From: Extensimonas sp963708545
Lineage (GTDB): Bacteria; Pseudomonadota; Gammaproteobacteria; Burkholderiales; Burkholderiaceae_C
DNA: 15,411 nt
Assembly (NCBI GenBank): GCA_963708545.1
Contig: CAVPUD010000129.1
Span: forward strand, 1-15,411
Direction: 5' to 3'
The first letter of the stretch is position 1; every line of letters starts with the position of its first letter. Shown one piece after another: positions 6,564 to 12,705 of the stretch. A model generated the notes under the pieces. It was not told where the DNA came from. It did not search any database and saw nothing but the letters and a program-made list of their open reading frames with translations. Position numbers and translations under genes: made by a program.

Positions 6564-8051
6564 TCAGGGTATCTTTGGGCTGCCGCCCGCGTGCGCCCTG
6601 TCTTCGGTCGTGCCCGCGGCTCGGTCGCCCCAGCCGCCGCCGAGCGCGAGGAACAGGCGGATCTGGTCTTTGGAGACCTGCGCCTGGGCTGACGCGAGGC
6701 TGGCTTCGGCCGAGGCCAAGGTGCGCTCGGCGTCCAGGCTCGCGAGGTAGGGCACGCGGCCCCCTTCATAGAGGCGGCGCATGTCGGCGGCTGCGACCTC
6801 GGCGCGGTCGCGCGCCTCGCGCAGGGCCGCGACGTGGCGCAGGTCTTCGGCATAGCTGCTCAAGATGGTCTGGGTTTCGCGCAGGGCCTGCAGCACGACG
6901 CGGTCGAACTCAGCCAGCATCATGTCGGCACGCGCCGACGCACCGCGCACCCGCGCCCGCGCACCGCGGCCAGGGATGGACCAGCTGAGCAAAGGCCCGA
7001 AGGTGAACTGCTGCGTGACTTTCTTGCCGAAATCGTCGAGCAGGCCATTTGCACCGAAAGAGCCGCCGATAAAGATGTCGGGGTACATCTCGGACGTGGC
7101 CACGCCGACCTCGGCCGTCGCGGCTGCGAGTTCGCGCTCGACCTGGCGCACATCGGGACGCCGGCGCAGCAATGCCGCGCCATCACCGATGGGGATGGGC
7201 TGCTTGAGCTCGGGCGCCTCTGCACAGTCCAGGGCCTCGGCGGGTACCTGGTCTGGCGTGCGGCCCAGCAGTTCGGCCAGCTCGTATGCGGCGGCTTGCT
7301 TGCGCGCCTGCAACAGCGGCAATGCGGCTTGCAGGGTTGCCACCTGGGTGTCGGCGCGCTTCACCGCCGTCACGGTGCCTCGACCGCTCGCGTGCAGCCG
7401 CGCGGCGACGTCCCGGCTGGCCTGCTGCAGCTCGAGCGAATGCCGGGCCACGGCAAGTTCGTGGTTGCCATGGCAAATCTCGGCATAGGCGCCGACCACG
7501 GCGGCAGCGACGCTGATGCGCACCAGGTCGTTGGCCGCCTGAACCGCCTCGGTGTCGGCACTCGCGGCTTCCACGGCGCGCCGAATCTTGCCGAACAGGT
7601 CGAGCTGGTACGACACGGACAGGCTTGCGTTCGCAAAATTGGCCACGGGCAGCACCTCGGGCTGCAGCAGCGATTCGGCGGAGATGCGGCCGCGCACCAC
7701 GGCGGCCTCGACGTTGCCGTTCACGCCGCCCAGTGCGAGCACCTGCGTGTAGCGCGCTTGTGCCTGCGCAAGGCGTGCCGCAGCCACTTTCAGCTCGACG
7801 TTGCCTTGCAGCGCCTGCTCGACCAGGGCATCAAGCCGCGCATCGTCGTAGAGCATCCACCAGCGGCCTGCATCGGCCGCGTGCGCCGTGTCCACGGCGC
7901 TGGAGCTGCGCGCGTCGAGCACGACGGGCTGCTGCTGCGTCTTGGCAAAGCGCGAATCCTTGGGCAGTGCGTAGTCGGGCCCCACGGTCGTGCATGCCGC
8001 CACGCCAGCGAGTGCCAGCGCCAGCACGCCCCAGTGCAGCAAGCGTTTCAT
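6564..8051 (-). CDS. Outer-membrane efflux lipoprotein, NodT/OprM family
   Basis: This 495-residue TolC-type outer-membrane factor should form the trimeric exit duct of the efflux pump encoded around it. A signal peptide (MKRLLHWGVLALALAG) ends in the lipobox VAAC with Cys20, so the mature N-terminus is probably lipidated. The family motifs follow: RWWMLYDDARLDALVEQAL near 63-81, SYQLDLFGKIRRAVE near 150-164, LLRRRPDVRQVERELAAA near 298-315 and ATSEMYPDIFIGGSFG just after. Two OEP repeats cover most of the chain. Its ATG overlaps the stop of the fusion-protein gene by 4 bases, which implies translational coupling. The FUSC gene follows 27 bases later. Placement between fusion protein and pump makes assignment to this exporter strong, although the substrate remains inferred. 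Confidence 0.92.
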   Translation of the reverse strand: MKRLLHWGVLALALAGVAACTTVGPDYALPKDSRFAKTQQQPVVLDARSSSAVDTAHAADAGRWWMLYDDARLDALVEQALQGNVELKVAAARLAQAQARYTQVLALGGVNGNVEAAVVRGRISAESLLQPEVLPVANFANASLSVSYQLDLFGKIRRAVEAASADTEAVQAANDLVRISVAAAVVGAYAEICHGNHELAVARHSLELQQASRDVAARLHASGRGTVTAVKRADTQVATLQAALPLLQARKQAAAYELAELLGRTPDQVPAEALDCAEAPELKQPIPIGDGAALLRRRPDVRQVERELAAATAEVGVATSEMYPDIFIGGSFGANGLLDDFGKKVTQQFTFGPLLSWSIPGRGARARVRGASARADMMLAEFDRVVLQALRETQTILSSYAEDLRHVAALREARDRAEVAAADMRRLYEGGRVPYLASLDAERTLASAEASLASAQAQVSKDQIRLFLALGGGWGDRAAGTTEDRAHAGGSPKIP

Positions 8052-9046
8052 GATGCGCGCGGGGAAGACGCGGTGGACGCGGGTGCAGCGGGTTTGGACT
8101 CTTCTTGGCCCGCTTCGATGCTCACGGTGGCCGTGCGACCCGCGATCAGGTGCATACCTTGTGGCACGGCGTCTATGCTGATGCGCACGGGCACGCGCTG
8201 CGCGAGCCGCACCCAGTCGAAAGCCGGCTGTACGTTGGGCAGCAACGTCGCGCCGTCGCTGCGAAAGCGGTCTTCTATGCCTACGGCGATGCTTTGCACA
8301 TGGCCGTGCAACACGCCCGGCTCGCCCATGATGTGGATGTCCACGGGGTCGCCCTCGCGAATGCCGCGCAGGCGCGTTTCTTCGAAGTAGCCATCGACGC
8401 GGAACGAGCGCGTATCGAGCACTGCGAACACCGCCTTGCCGGCCGTCACGTAGTCGCCCACGCGCACCGTGCGGTCGCTCGCGCGGCCATCGACGGGGCT
8501 GCGCACCACCGTGCGTTCGAGGTTCAGGCGCGCGAGGTCGAGCGCCGCCTGCGCCGTGGCGACGCTGGCCTCGGCGGCAGCGATGTTGGCCTTGGCGGCC
8601 TCGACGCCGGCATGTGCCTTGTCCAGATTGGCGCGGCGCGCTTCTATTTCTTCCGTGGCGATGAGGTCTTTGAGGTTGCGGTCGCGCTGTGCTTCGCGCT
8701 GCAATTGCTGCTCGGATGCAAGGCTTTGTGCAAGGTTTGCCTTGTGCTGCGCCAGGCTCGCTTTGCTTTGCGCGAGCGCCGCCTGCGCCTGCTCGAGCGC
8801 GATCTTGTAGCGCGCCTGATCGACCACGAACAGCACCTCACCCCGGCGCACGGCGGCGTTGTCGCGCACGCGCACCTCGGACACCAGGCCCGAGACGTCG
8901 GGCGCGACCTGCACCACCTCGGCACCTATGTGCGCATCGCGCGTCCACGGGTCGCGCATGTAGTAGCGCCACAAGTGTTGCAGCACAAGCAGCGCCGCCA
9001 CCGTGACTGCCAGCGTCAGAACGATGGAAATGATCCTGCGCGCCAT
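8048..9046 (-). CDS. aaeA: HlyD-family membrane fusion protein (AaeA-like)
   Basis: This 332-residue periplasmic adaptor links the FUSC pump to the outer-membrane factor. A single N-terminal anchor covers residues about 5-25. YMRDPWTRDAHIGAEVVQVA at 29-48 and PDVSGLVSEVRVRDNAAVRRG give the first lipoyl half-motif. A long alanine- and glutamine-rich coiled-coil hairpin spans about 85-180, and VRSPVDGRASDRTVRVGDYV gives the second lipoyl half. The beta-barrel segment has FEETRLRGIREGDPV, and QPAFDWVRLAQRVPVRISID near 270-289 closely resembles E. coli AaeA. The gene begins 3 bases after the DUF1656 stop and its own stop overlaps the outer-membrane factor start by 4 bases, so all are one translationally coupled unit. 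The aaeA symbol rests on that motif and the gene order. Confidence 0.9.
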   Translation of the reverse strand: MARRIISIVLTLAVTVAALLVLQHLWRYYMRDPWTRDAHIGAEVVQVAPDVSGLVSEVRVRDNAAVRRGEVLFVVDQARYKIALEQAQAALAQSKASLAQHKANLAQSLASEQQLQREAQRDRNLKDLIATEEIEARRANLDKAHAGVEAAKANIAAAEASVATAQAALDLARLNLERTVVRSPVDGRASDRTVRVGDYVTAGKAVFAVLDTRSFRVDGYFEETRLRGIREGDPVDIHIMGEPGVLHGHVQSIAVGIEDRFRSDGATLLPNVQPAFDWVRLAQRVPVRISIDAVPQGMHLIAGRTATVSIEAGQEESKPAAPASTASSPRAS

Positions 9047-9049
9047 GGC

Positions 9050-9259
9050 TCAAGCCGCCAGGGAGCGCACGAGCGCAAACAAGGCGCCGAGCACCAGCAC
9101 GTACAGGGCCAGATCGAACAAAGGCGGGTGCCAGACGTAGCGGTACACCTGGGTGCGCAGCAGCACCAGGCGCACGCCGTTGTGCAGCAGATAAGCAAGC
9201 AACATCAGCCCCACGAGCGTGGGGATAAAGACGCCATAGAGGCTGAACTCTCCGTACAT
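9050..9259 (-). CDS. aaeX: DUF1656 small membrane protein (AaeX-like)
   Basis: This 69-residue protein has two hydrophobic segments, at about 9-27 and 46-66, separated by a basic loop, LRTQVYRYVWHPPLFDLAL. The size, the MYGEFSLYGVFIP start and the position directly before an AaeA-like fusion protein identify DUF1656, the AaeX family, usually encoded with aromatic-acid exporters. Its biochemical role is unknown; membrane association with the pump is inferred. I chose the ATG at 9259; a TTG 12 codons upstream would add residues that fit neither a membrane segment nor the family. It is the first gene of the four-gene operon. No adjacent LysR-type regulator like AaeR is encoded in the window. Confidence 0.88.
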   Translation of the reverse strand: MYGEFSLYGVFIPTLVGLMLLAYLLHNGVRLVLLRTQVYRYVWHPPLFDLALYVLVLGALFALVRSLAA

Positions 9260-9304
9260 GGTGGTGTCTCGATGGTTGTGAGTCGTTGTAAGCAAAACTT
9301 ATTG

Positions 9305-9310
9305 ATTCTA
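9305..9310 (-). promoter_or_regulatory. Candidate -10 element of the aae-like operon
   Basis: On the minus strand, TAGAAT matches TATAAT at five of six positions and lies about 45 bases before the aaeX ATG, in the only AT-rich part of the 94-base gap after the VanZ gene. The -35 position reads GGACGC, a poor match, which suggests activator dependence or that the site is wrong. Confidence 0.3.
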
Positions 9311-9353
9311 GCCAGGCCCCGCTTTGCGCGTCCGGGTAGTGAAGTCGCGCTCG

Positions 9354-10454
9354 TTACCGTGCATCGCGCCGCGACAGCCGCAGCAGCGCGTACAGCAGCG
9401 TGGCGTAAGGCCAGAGCCAGCCCAGCCATTGCCCCAGGCCGTAAAAGCGGATGAAGCGCCCTTGCTCCCACAGTTGCAGCGTGTGGCTGAAGTAGGCGCT
9501 CGTCGGTGCCTGATTGAGCACCGACAGATGCCAGGCCAGCGCGAGCAGCAGCAGCGCCAGGCACGCGCGCCGCCCCAGGGGTAGCAGCACGGCGGCAGCC
9601 AGCAGCCCCAGCACCAGGCCCGCGCGCACGGGCAGGCTCAGCCAGTCCCAGGCGTGCACCGGGCCCCAGCTCAGCGCTGCCGACAGCGCCGTGGCGGCAA
9701 GGCCCGCGCACAGCGCCCCCGCGGCAAACAGTGCGCGCCGCCCGACCGTGCGGATCACGCCGTAGCCGAGCAGGCACGGAATCAAGAGCCCCAGCGCCAC
9801 GCAGAGCATCTCGCCGCCGGGCGAGAGCGGATCGAGCGACCGTTCATCGAGCTGCGGCAGCCAGTGCAAAAACGGCGTGCCGTCCAGCGCCGCCACGAGC
9901 GCAGCGTCCAGCCGCTCGAGCACCTGTCCCAAACCAAAGGGCACGGCCGCGGGGAACAGCAGCGCGGCAGGCCACAAGGCCAGCAGCACGAGCGCTCCGC
10001 GCGCGTCGGGCACGAACCAGCGCGCACGCACGTCGCTCCAGCGCGCCAGCGCGCCCCAGCGCTCGAGCAGCATGGCCGCGAGCGCGCCCGCGAGCGCGCC
10101 CAGCGCATTGACCAGCAAGTCGAGGTTGGAGGGCACGCGCTGCGGCAGGTAAATCTGCAAAAACTCCATGCAAAGCGACAGCAGCGCCCCCGCGAGCGTG
10201 GCGAGCGCAAAAGCCCAGCGCGCGCGCACGCCCGTGCGCAGCAGCGCGAGCGCGAGCAAAAAACCCAGCGGGGCATAGCCGAGCATGTTGGTGAAGAAGT
10301 CGAACCGCGTCCAGTATGGCGGCGGCAGCGGCGCCAGGAGGAAAACCCAGGGCGCGACCCCTTGCGCGCGCCAGCCGCTGAAGGGAAACAGGCTCGCAAA
10401 AACGATCAGCGCGACGTAGAGCAGCGCCAGAGGCCAGGCGGAGGTCTTGTGCAT
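9354..10454 (-). CDS. VanZ-domain multi-pass membrane protein
   Basis: This 366-residue integral membrane protein has an N-terminal VanZ-like domain at about 8-130. The evidence is LIVFASLFPFSGW, then FDFFTNMLGYAPLGFLLALA at 51-70, then CMEFLQIYLPQRVPSNLDLL at 95-113 followed by VNALGALAGAL. The acidic/Gln residue in the E-x-L-Q helix and the SNxxDLxxN motif are diagnostic. Residues about 150-366 add further hydrophobic segments that are not part of the short VanZ domain. VanZ is named after a teicoplanin-resistance gene, but most homologues have no known role and resistance should not be assumed. I chose the ATG at 10454; a longer frame upstream overlaps hemJ. The gene begins 35 bases after hemJ on the same strand, so co-transcription is likely. 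Confidence 0.82.
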   Translation of the reverse strand: MHKTSAWPLALLYVALIVFASLFPFSGWRAQGVAPWVFLLAPLPPPYWTRFDFFTNMLGYAPLGFLLALALLRTGVRARWAFALATLAGALLSLCMEFLQIYLPQRVPSNLDLLVNALGALAGALAAMLLERWGALARWSDVRARWFVPDARGALVLLALWPAALLFPAAVPFGLGQVLERLDAALVAALDGTPFLHWLPQLDERSLDPLSPGGEMLCVALGLLIPCLLGYGVIRTVGRRALFAAGALCAGLAATALSAALSWGPVHAWDWLSLPVRAGLVLGLLAAAVLLPLGRRACLALLLLALAWHLSVLNQAPTSAYFSHTLQLWEQGRFIRFYGLGQWLGWLWPYATLLYALLRLSRRDAR

Positions 10455-10489
10455 GGGCCCCGAGAATCTGTTCTGAGCCCCCCGGCTAC

Positions 10490-10918
10490 TCAAAAGGGCT
10501 TGACCACGACCAGCACCACCGCCACGAGCAGCAGCAGCACGGGCACCTCGTTGAACCAGCGAAACCACGTGTGGCTGCGCTGGCTGCTGCCGGCCGCCAG
10601 CTTGCGCAGCAGCACGGCGCAGGCATGGTGATAGCCAATCACCAGCAGCACGACGGCCAGCTTGGCATGCAGCCAGCCGTTGCCCGGCCCGCGGCCTATG
10701 CCGTAGCCCAGCCACAGCCACAGCCCCAGCGCCACGGCCGGCACGGCAAGCAGCGTGCTAAAGCGCAGCAGCTTGCGCGCCATGAGCAGCAGGCGCTCGC
10801 GCTCGGCCACCGAGCCCGGCGCCACCATGGCAAGGTTGACGAAAATGCGTGGCAGATAGAACAAGCCGGCAAACCAGCTGGCCACGAACACGATATGGAA
10901 GGACTTGACCCAAAGCAT
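10490..10918 (-). CDS. hemJ: Protoporphyrinogen IX oxidase HemJ (CopD/UPF0093 family)
   Basis: This 142-residue inner-membrane protein matches HemJ, the oxygen-independent enzyme that converts protoporphyrinogen IX to protoporphyrin IX, the penultimate step of heme synthesis. MLWVKSFHIVFVASWFAGLF at 1-20 carries the conserved His8 and the WFAGLFYLPR motif with Arg24. GWLHAKLAVV at 81-90 has His84 and Lys86, and RWFNEVPVLLLL at 120-131 has the conserved N-E-x-P. Each block aligns by eye with cyanobacterial HemJ. Four hydrophobic segments are visible, as expected. The ATG at 10918 fits the family N-terminus exactly. hemB starts 82 bases away on the opposite strand, giving a divergent pair from one pathway, which strengthens the assignment over a generic CopD-type copper protein. 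Confidence 0.9.
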   Translation of the reverse strand: MLWVKSFHIVFVASWFAGLFYLPRIFVNLAMVAPGSVAERERLLLMARKLLRFSTLLAVPAVALGLWLWLGYGIGRGPGNGWLHAKLAVVLLVIGYHHACAVLLRKLAAGSSQRSHTWFRWFNEVPVLLLLVAVVLVVVKPF

Positions 10919-10962
10919 GGCAGCAGTGTAGGGCTTCCATGGGCGGAGCACAGTGATACCCC

Positions 10963-10993
10963 TTGAATCCCTATTGTTCGGATAAGGCACAAT
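10963..10993 (+). promoter_or_regulatory. Candidate hemB promoter
   Basis: TTGAAT (10963-10968) and CACAAT (10988-10993) could be -35 and -10 boxes, although the 19-base spacer is long. Transcription would begin at or next to the hemB ATG at 11001, which has no Shine-Dalgarno sequence before it. The call depends on position and is weak. Confidence 0.3.
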
Positions 10994-11000
10994 TTTCCCC

Positions 11001-12011
11001 ATGCACCTCCACAGCCCCGCCCCTTTCCCGCAAAACCGCCCGCGGCGCCTGCGCCGCAATGCCTTCACGCGCAACCTGGTGCGCGAGCATGCGCTCTCGC
11101 CGCACGACTTCATCTACCCCGTGTTCGTGCACGAGGGCGCAAAGCTGCGCACCCCCGTGCCCTCCATGCCCGGCGTGGAGCGCCTGAGCCTGGACCTGCT
11201 GCTGCCCGTGGCGCAGGAATGCGTGCAGCTGGGCATTCCGGTGCTGGCGCTGTTTCCGGCCATAGACCCGGCCCTCAAGACGCCCGACGGCAAGGAGGCC
11301 ACCAACCCCGACGGCCTGATCCCGCGCGCGGTGCGCGCGCTCAAGCGCGAGTTTCCCGATCTGGGCGTGCTCACCGACGTGGCGCTGGACCCCTACACCA
11401 GCCACGGCCAGGACGGCGTGCTCGACGACACGGGCTACATCCTCAACGACGAGACGGTGGAAATCCTCACCGCGCAGGCGCTCGCGCACGCGCAGGCCGG
11501 CGTGGACATCGTCGCGCCCAGCGACATGATGGACGGGCGCATAGGCGCGATTCGCGAGGCCTTCGAGGTGCAGGGCCACATCCACACCGCCATCATGGCC
11601 TACAGCGCCAAGTACGCGAGCGCGTTCTATGGCCCGTTTCGCGACGCCGTGGGCACGCGCGGCGCGCTCGGCAAGAGCAACAAGAGCGTCTATCAAATGG
11701 ACCCGGCGAACACCGACGAGGCGCTGCGCGAAGTGGCGCTGGACATCGCCGAAGGCGCAGACATGGTGATGGTCAAGCCCGGCATGCCCTACCTGGACGT
11801 GGTGCGCCGCGTGAAGGACGAGTTCCGCGTGCCCACCTTCGCCTACCAGGTCAGCGGCGAGTACGCGATGCTCAAGGCCGCGAGCGCCAACGGCTGGCTG
11901 GAGCACGACGCCGTGATGCTCGAGAGCCTGCTCGCGTTCAAACGCGCAGGCGCCGACGGCGTGCTCACTTATTTCGCCCTCGAGGCCGCACGGATACTTC
12001 AAAATAAATAG
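11001..12011 (+). CDS. hemB: Porphobilinogen synthase (delta-aminolevulinic acid dehydratase)
   Basis: This 336-residue cytoplasmic enzyme condenses two 5-aminolevulinate molecules to porphobilinogen, the second committed step of tetrapyrrole synthesis. The arm segment RRLRRNAFTRNLVREH at 15-30, PSMPGVERLS at 55-64 and VAPSDMMDGRIGAIREA at 171-187 are family landmarks. The two Schiff-base lysines are Lys204 in MAYSAKYASAFYGPFRDA and Lys259 in DMVMVKPGMPYLD. The metal-site region reads DVALDPYTSHGQDG at 126-139, the aspartate-containing version seen in the Pseudomonas enzyme, not the three-cysteine zinc site. Length is normal. The last codons (L-Q-N-K) and the TAG stop lie inside repeat copy B. 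It is divergent from hemJ, and the gap of 169 bases to marR indicates a separate unit. Confidence 0.97.
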   Translation: MHLHSPAPFPQNRPRRLRRNAFTRNLVREHALSPHDFIYPVFVHEGAKLRTPVPSMPGVERLSLDLLLPVAQECVQLGIPVLALFPAIDPALKTPDGKEATNPDGLIPRAVRALKREFPDLGVLTDVALDPYTSHGQDGVLDDTGYILNDETVEILTAQALAHAQAGVDIVAPSDMMDGRIGAIREAFEVQGHIHTAIMAYSAKYASAFYGPFRDAVGTRGALGKSNKSVYQMDPANTDEALREVALDIAEGADMVMVKPGMPYLDVVRRVKDEFRVPTFAYQVSGEYAMLKAASANGWLEHDAVMLESLLAFKRAGADGVLTYFALEAARILQNK

Positions 12012-12062
12012 CTATAAGTGCAGTATTTACCTGCATAAAATGCTTATTAGCTTATAAATTTG
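12002..12062. repeat. Dispersed AT-rich repeat, copy B, spanning the hemB stop
   Basis: The left arm AAATAGCTATAAGTGC and the right arm TGCTTATTAGCTTATAAATT are imperfect inverted repeats around TATTTACCTGCATAAAA. TGCAGTATT and CATAA recur in copy A, and the TGCTTATTAGCTTATAAA part aligns with GCGCTAGTAGCTATTAAA in copy C. It lies directly after the hemB reading frame and includes its stop codon, so its transcript may fold into a stem-loop that protects or ends the hemB mRNA. Confidence 0.65.
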
Positions 12063-12124
12063 TGCGCAAGGCGCGCAAAGCCTCGTTGCTTTTGCACACC
12101 AAAATCTGCGTATCAGCCATTTCT

Positions 12125-12152
12125 TTGCGCAGACAAATGCCATTTCGACAAT
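12125..12152 (+). promoter_or_regulatory. Candidate promoter of the marR efflux operon
   Basis: TTGCGC (12125-12130) and GACAAT (12147-12152) are spaced by 16 bases and match the sigma-70 boxes at three and four positions. The implied start, near 12159, falls inside the inverted repeat at 12146-12175, as expected for a repressed promoter. The region 12063-12180 otherwise holds no gene I can support. Confidence 0.35.
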
Positions 12153-12175
12153 AATTGCACACTCATTTATTGTCG
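12146..12175. promoter_or_regulatory. Inverted-repeat operator candidate upstream of marR
   Basis: CGACAATAA (12146-12154) and TTATTGTCG (12167-12175) are perfect 9-bp inverted repeats separated by 12 bases, so the half-sites are 21 bp apart, two helical turns. CAATAATTG at 12149-12157 is itself a 9-base palindrome. The site ends 5 bases before the marR ATG and overlaps the best -10 candidate. MarR-type dimers commonly repress their own operon from such AT-rich palindromes; binding here is inferred. Confidence 0.65.
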
Positions 12176-12180
12176 TTAAC

Positions 12181-12705
12181 ATGTCCTCCCCAGTCCTTCC
12201 TGCCGGCGCCACACCCGCCGCGGCATCGTTCGACCTCGAAAAACAGGTCGGCTACCAGCTACGGCGCATCGTCGCGCTGCTGGGCGCCGAGATCACGCGC
12301 CGAGTCGAGCCGCTCGGCCTCACGGACGCGCAGTGGAAGCCCTTGCTGCGCCTGCTGCTGGGCCAGGAAGGCACCGTGGCCGCGCTGGCGCGCAGTTGCC
12401 ACATGGACGCGGGCGGCATGACGCGGCTGCTCGACCGGCTCGAAGCCAAAGGGCTGTGCACGCGCGTGCGCTCGGCGCAAGACCGGCGCGTCGTGCACAT
12501 CACGCTGACCGATGCCGGCCGTGCCGTGGCCGCGCAGCTGCCCGCGCTCTTCGAAGCGCTGCAGGCACAGGCTTTACAGGGCTTCAGCGCGGCCGAAGTG
12601 GCGCAGCTGCTCTCCTTCGTGCAGCGCATCCGCGAAAACCTGCAAGCGCTTGCCCCGGCCCTCGATGCAGCAAGCGCCTCTTTCCACGAACACCCCGCAC
12701 CATGA
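12181..12705 (+). CDS. MarR-family transcriptional regulator
   Basis: This 174-residue winged helix-turn-helix regulator is probably the autorepressor of the efflux operon it heads. A dimerisation helix (LEKQVGYQLRRIVALLGAEI at 19-38) precedes the DNA-binding domain at about 48-113. LTDAQWKPLLRLLLGQEGTV leads into the HTH, with the recognition helix near MDAGGMTRLLDRLEAKGL at 75-92. The wing is RSAQDRRVVHITLTDAGRAV at 97-116, with the DRR signature found throughout the family. A C-terminal helix pair completes the dimer interface. MarR proteins release DNA on binding aromatic ligands; the ligand here is unknown. No Shine-Dalgarno sequence precedes the ATG. The stop overlaps the next gene's ATG in an ATGA, so regulator and outer-membrane factor are translationally coupled. 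Confidence 0.92.
   Translation: MSSPVLPAGATPAAASFDLEKQVGYQLRRIVALLGAEITRRVEPLGLTDAQWKPLLRLLLGQEGTVAALARSCHMDAGGMTRLLDRLEAKGLCTRVRSAQDRRVVHITLTDAGRAVAAQLPALFEALQAQALQGFSAAEVAQLLSFVQRIRENLQALAPALDAASASFHEHPAP

Noticed and set aside
4458..9259. The efflux operon read as an acquired resistance island
   Set aside because: There is no mobility gene, flanking direct repeat or composition shift. Gene density and base composition match the neighbours, so it looks like core or long-resident DNA.
9281..9310. A possible fourth copy of the AT-rich repeat upstream of aaeX (TAAGC, TTATTGATTCTAGCC)
   Set aside because: It has similar composition, but the GCGCT...AGCTA core cannot be aligned convincingly.
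9354..10454. Glycopeptide resistance suggested by the VanZ name
   Set aside because: No vanA, vanH or vanX homologue is present and VanZ-domain proteins are widespread in bacteria without such resistance. The name alone gives no evidence of resistance.
10455..10721. An 89-codon N-terminal extension of the VanZ protein
   Set aside because: It overlaps hemJ and is low-complexity basic sequence with no membrane segment. The ATG at 10454 starts a normal membrane-protein N-terminus.
12027..12212. A 61-codon minus-strand frame in the hemB-marR gap
   Set aside because: It crosses the repeat, the operator candidate and the marR start, has no ribosome-binding site and resembles no family I know.
12333..12701. 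A 123-codon N-terminal extension of the second outer-membrane factor
   Set aside because: It lies inside marR in another frame. The ATG at 12702, overlapping the marR stop, is followed directly by the signal-peptide region.
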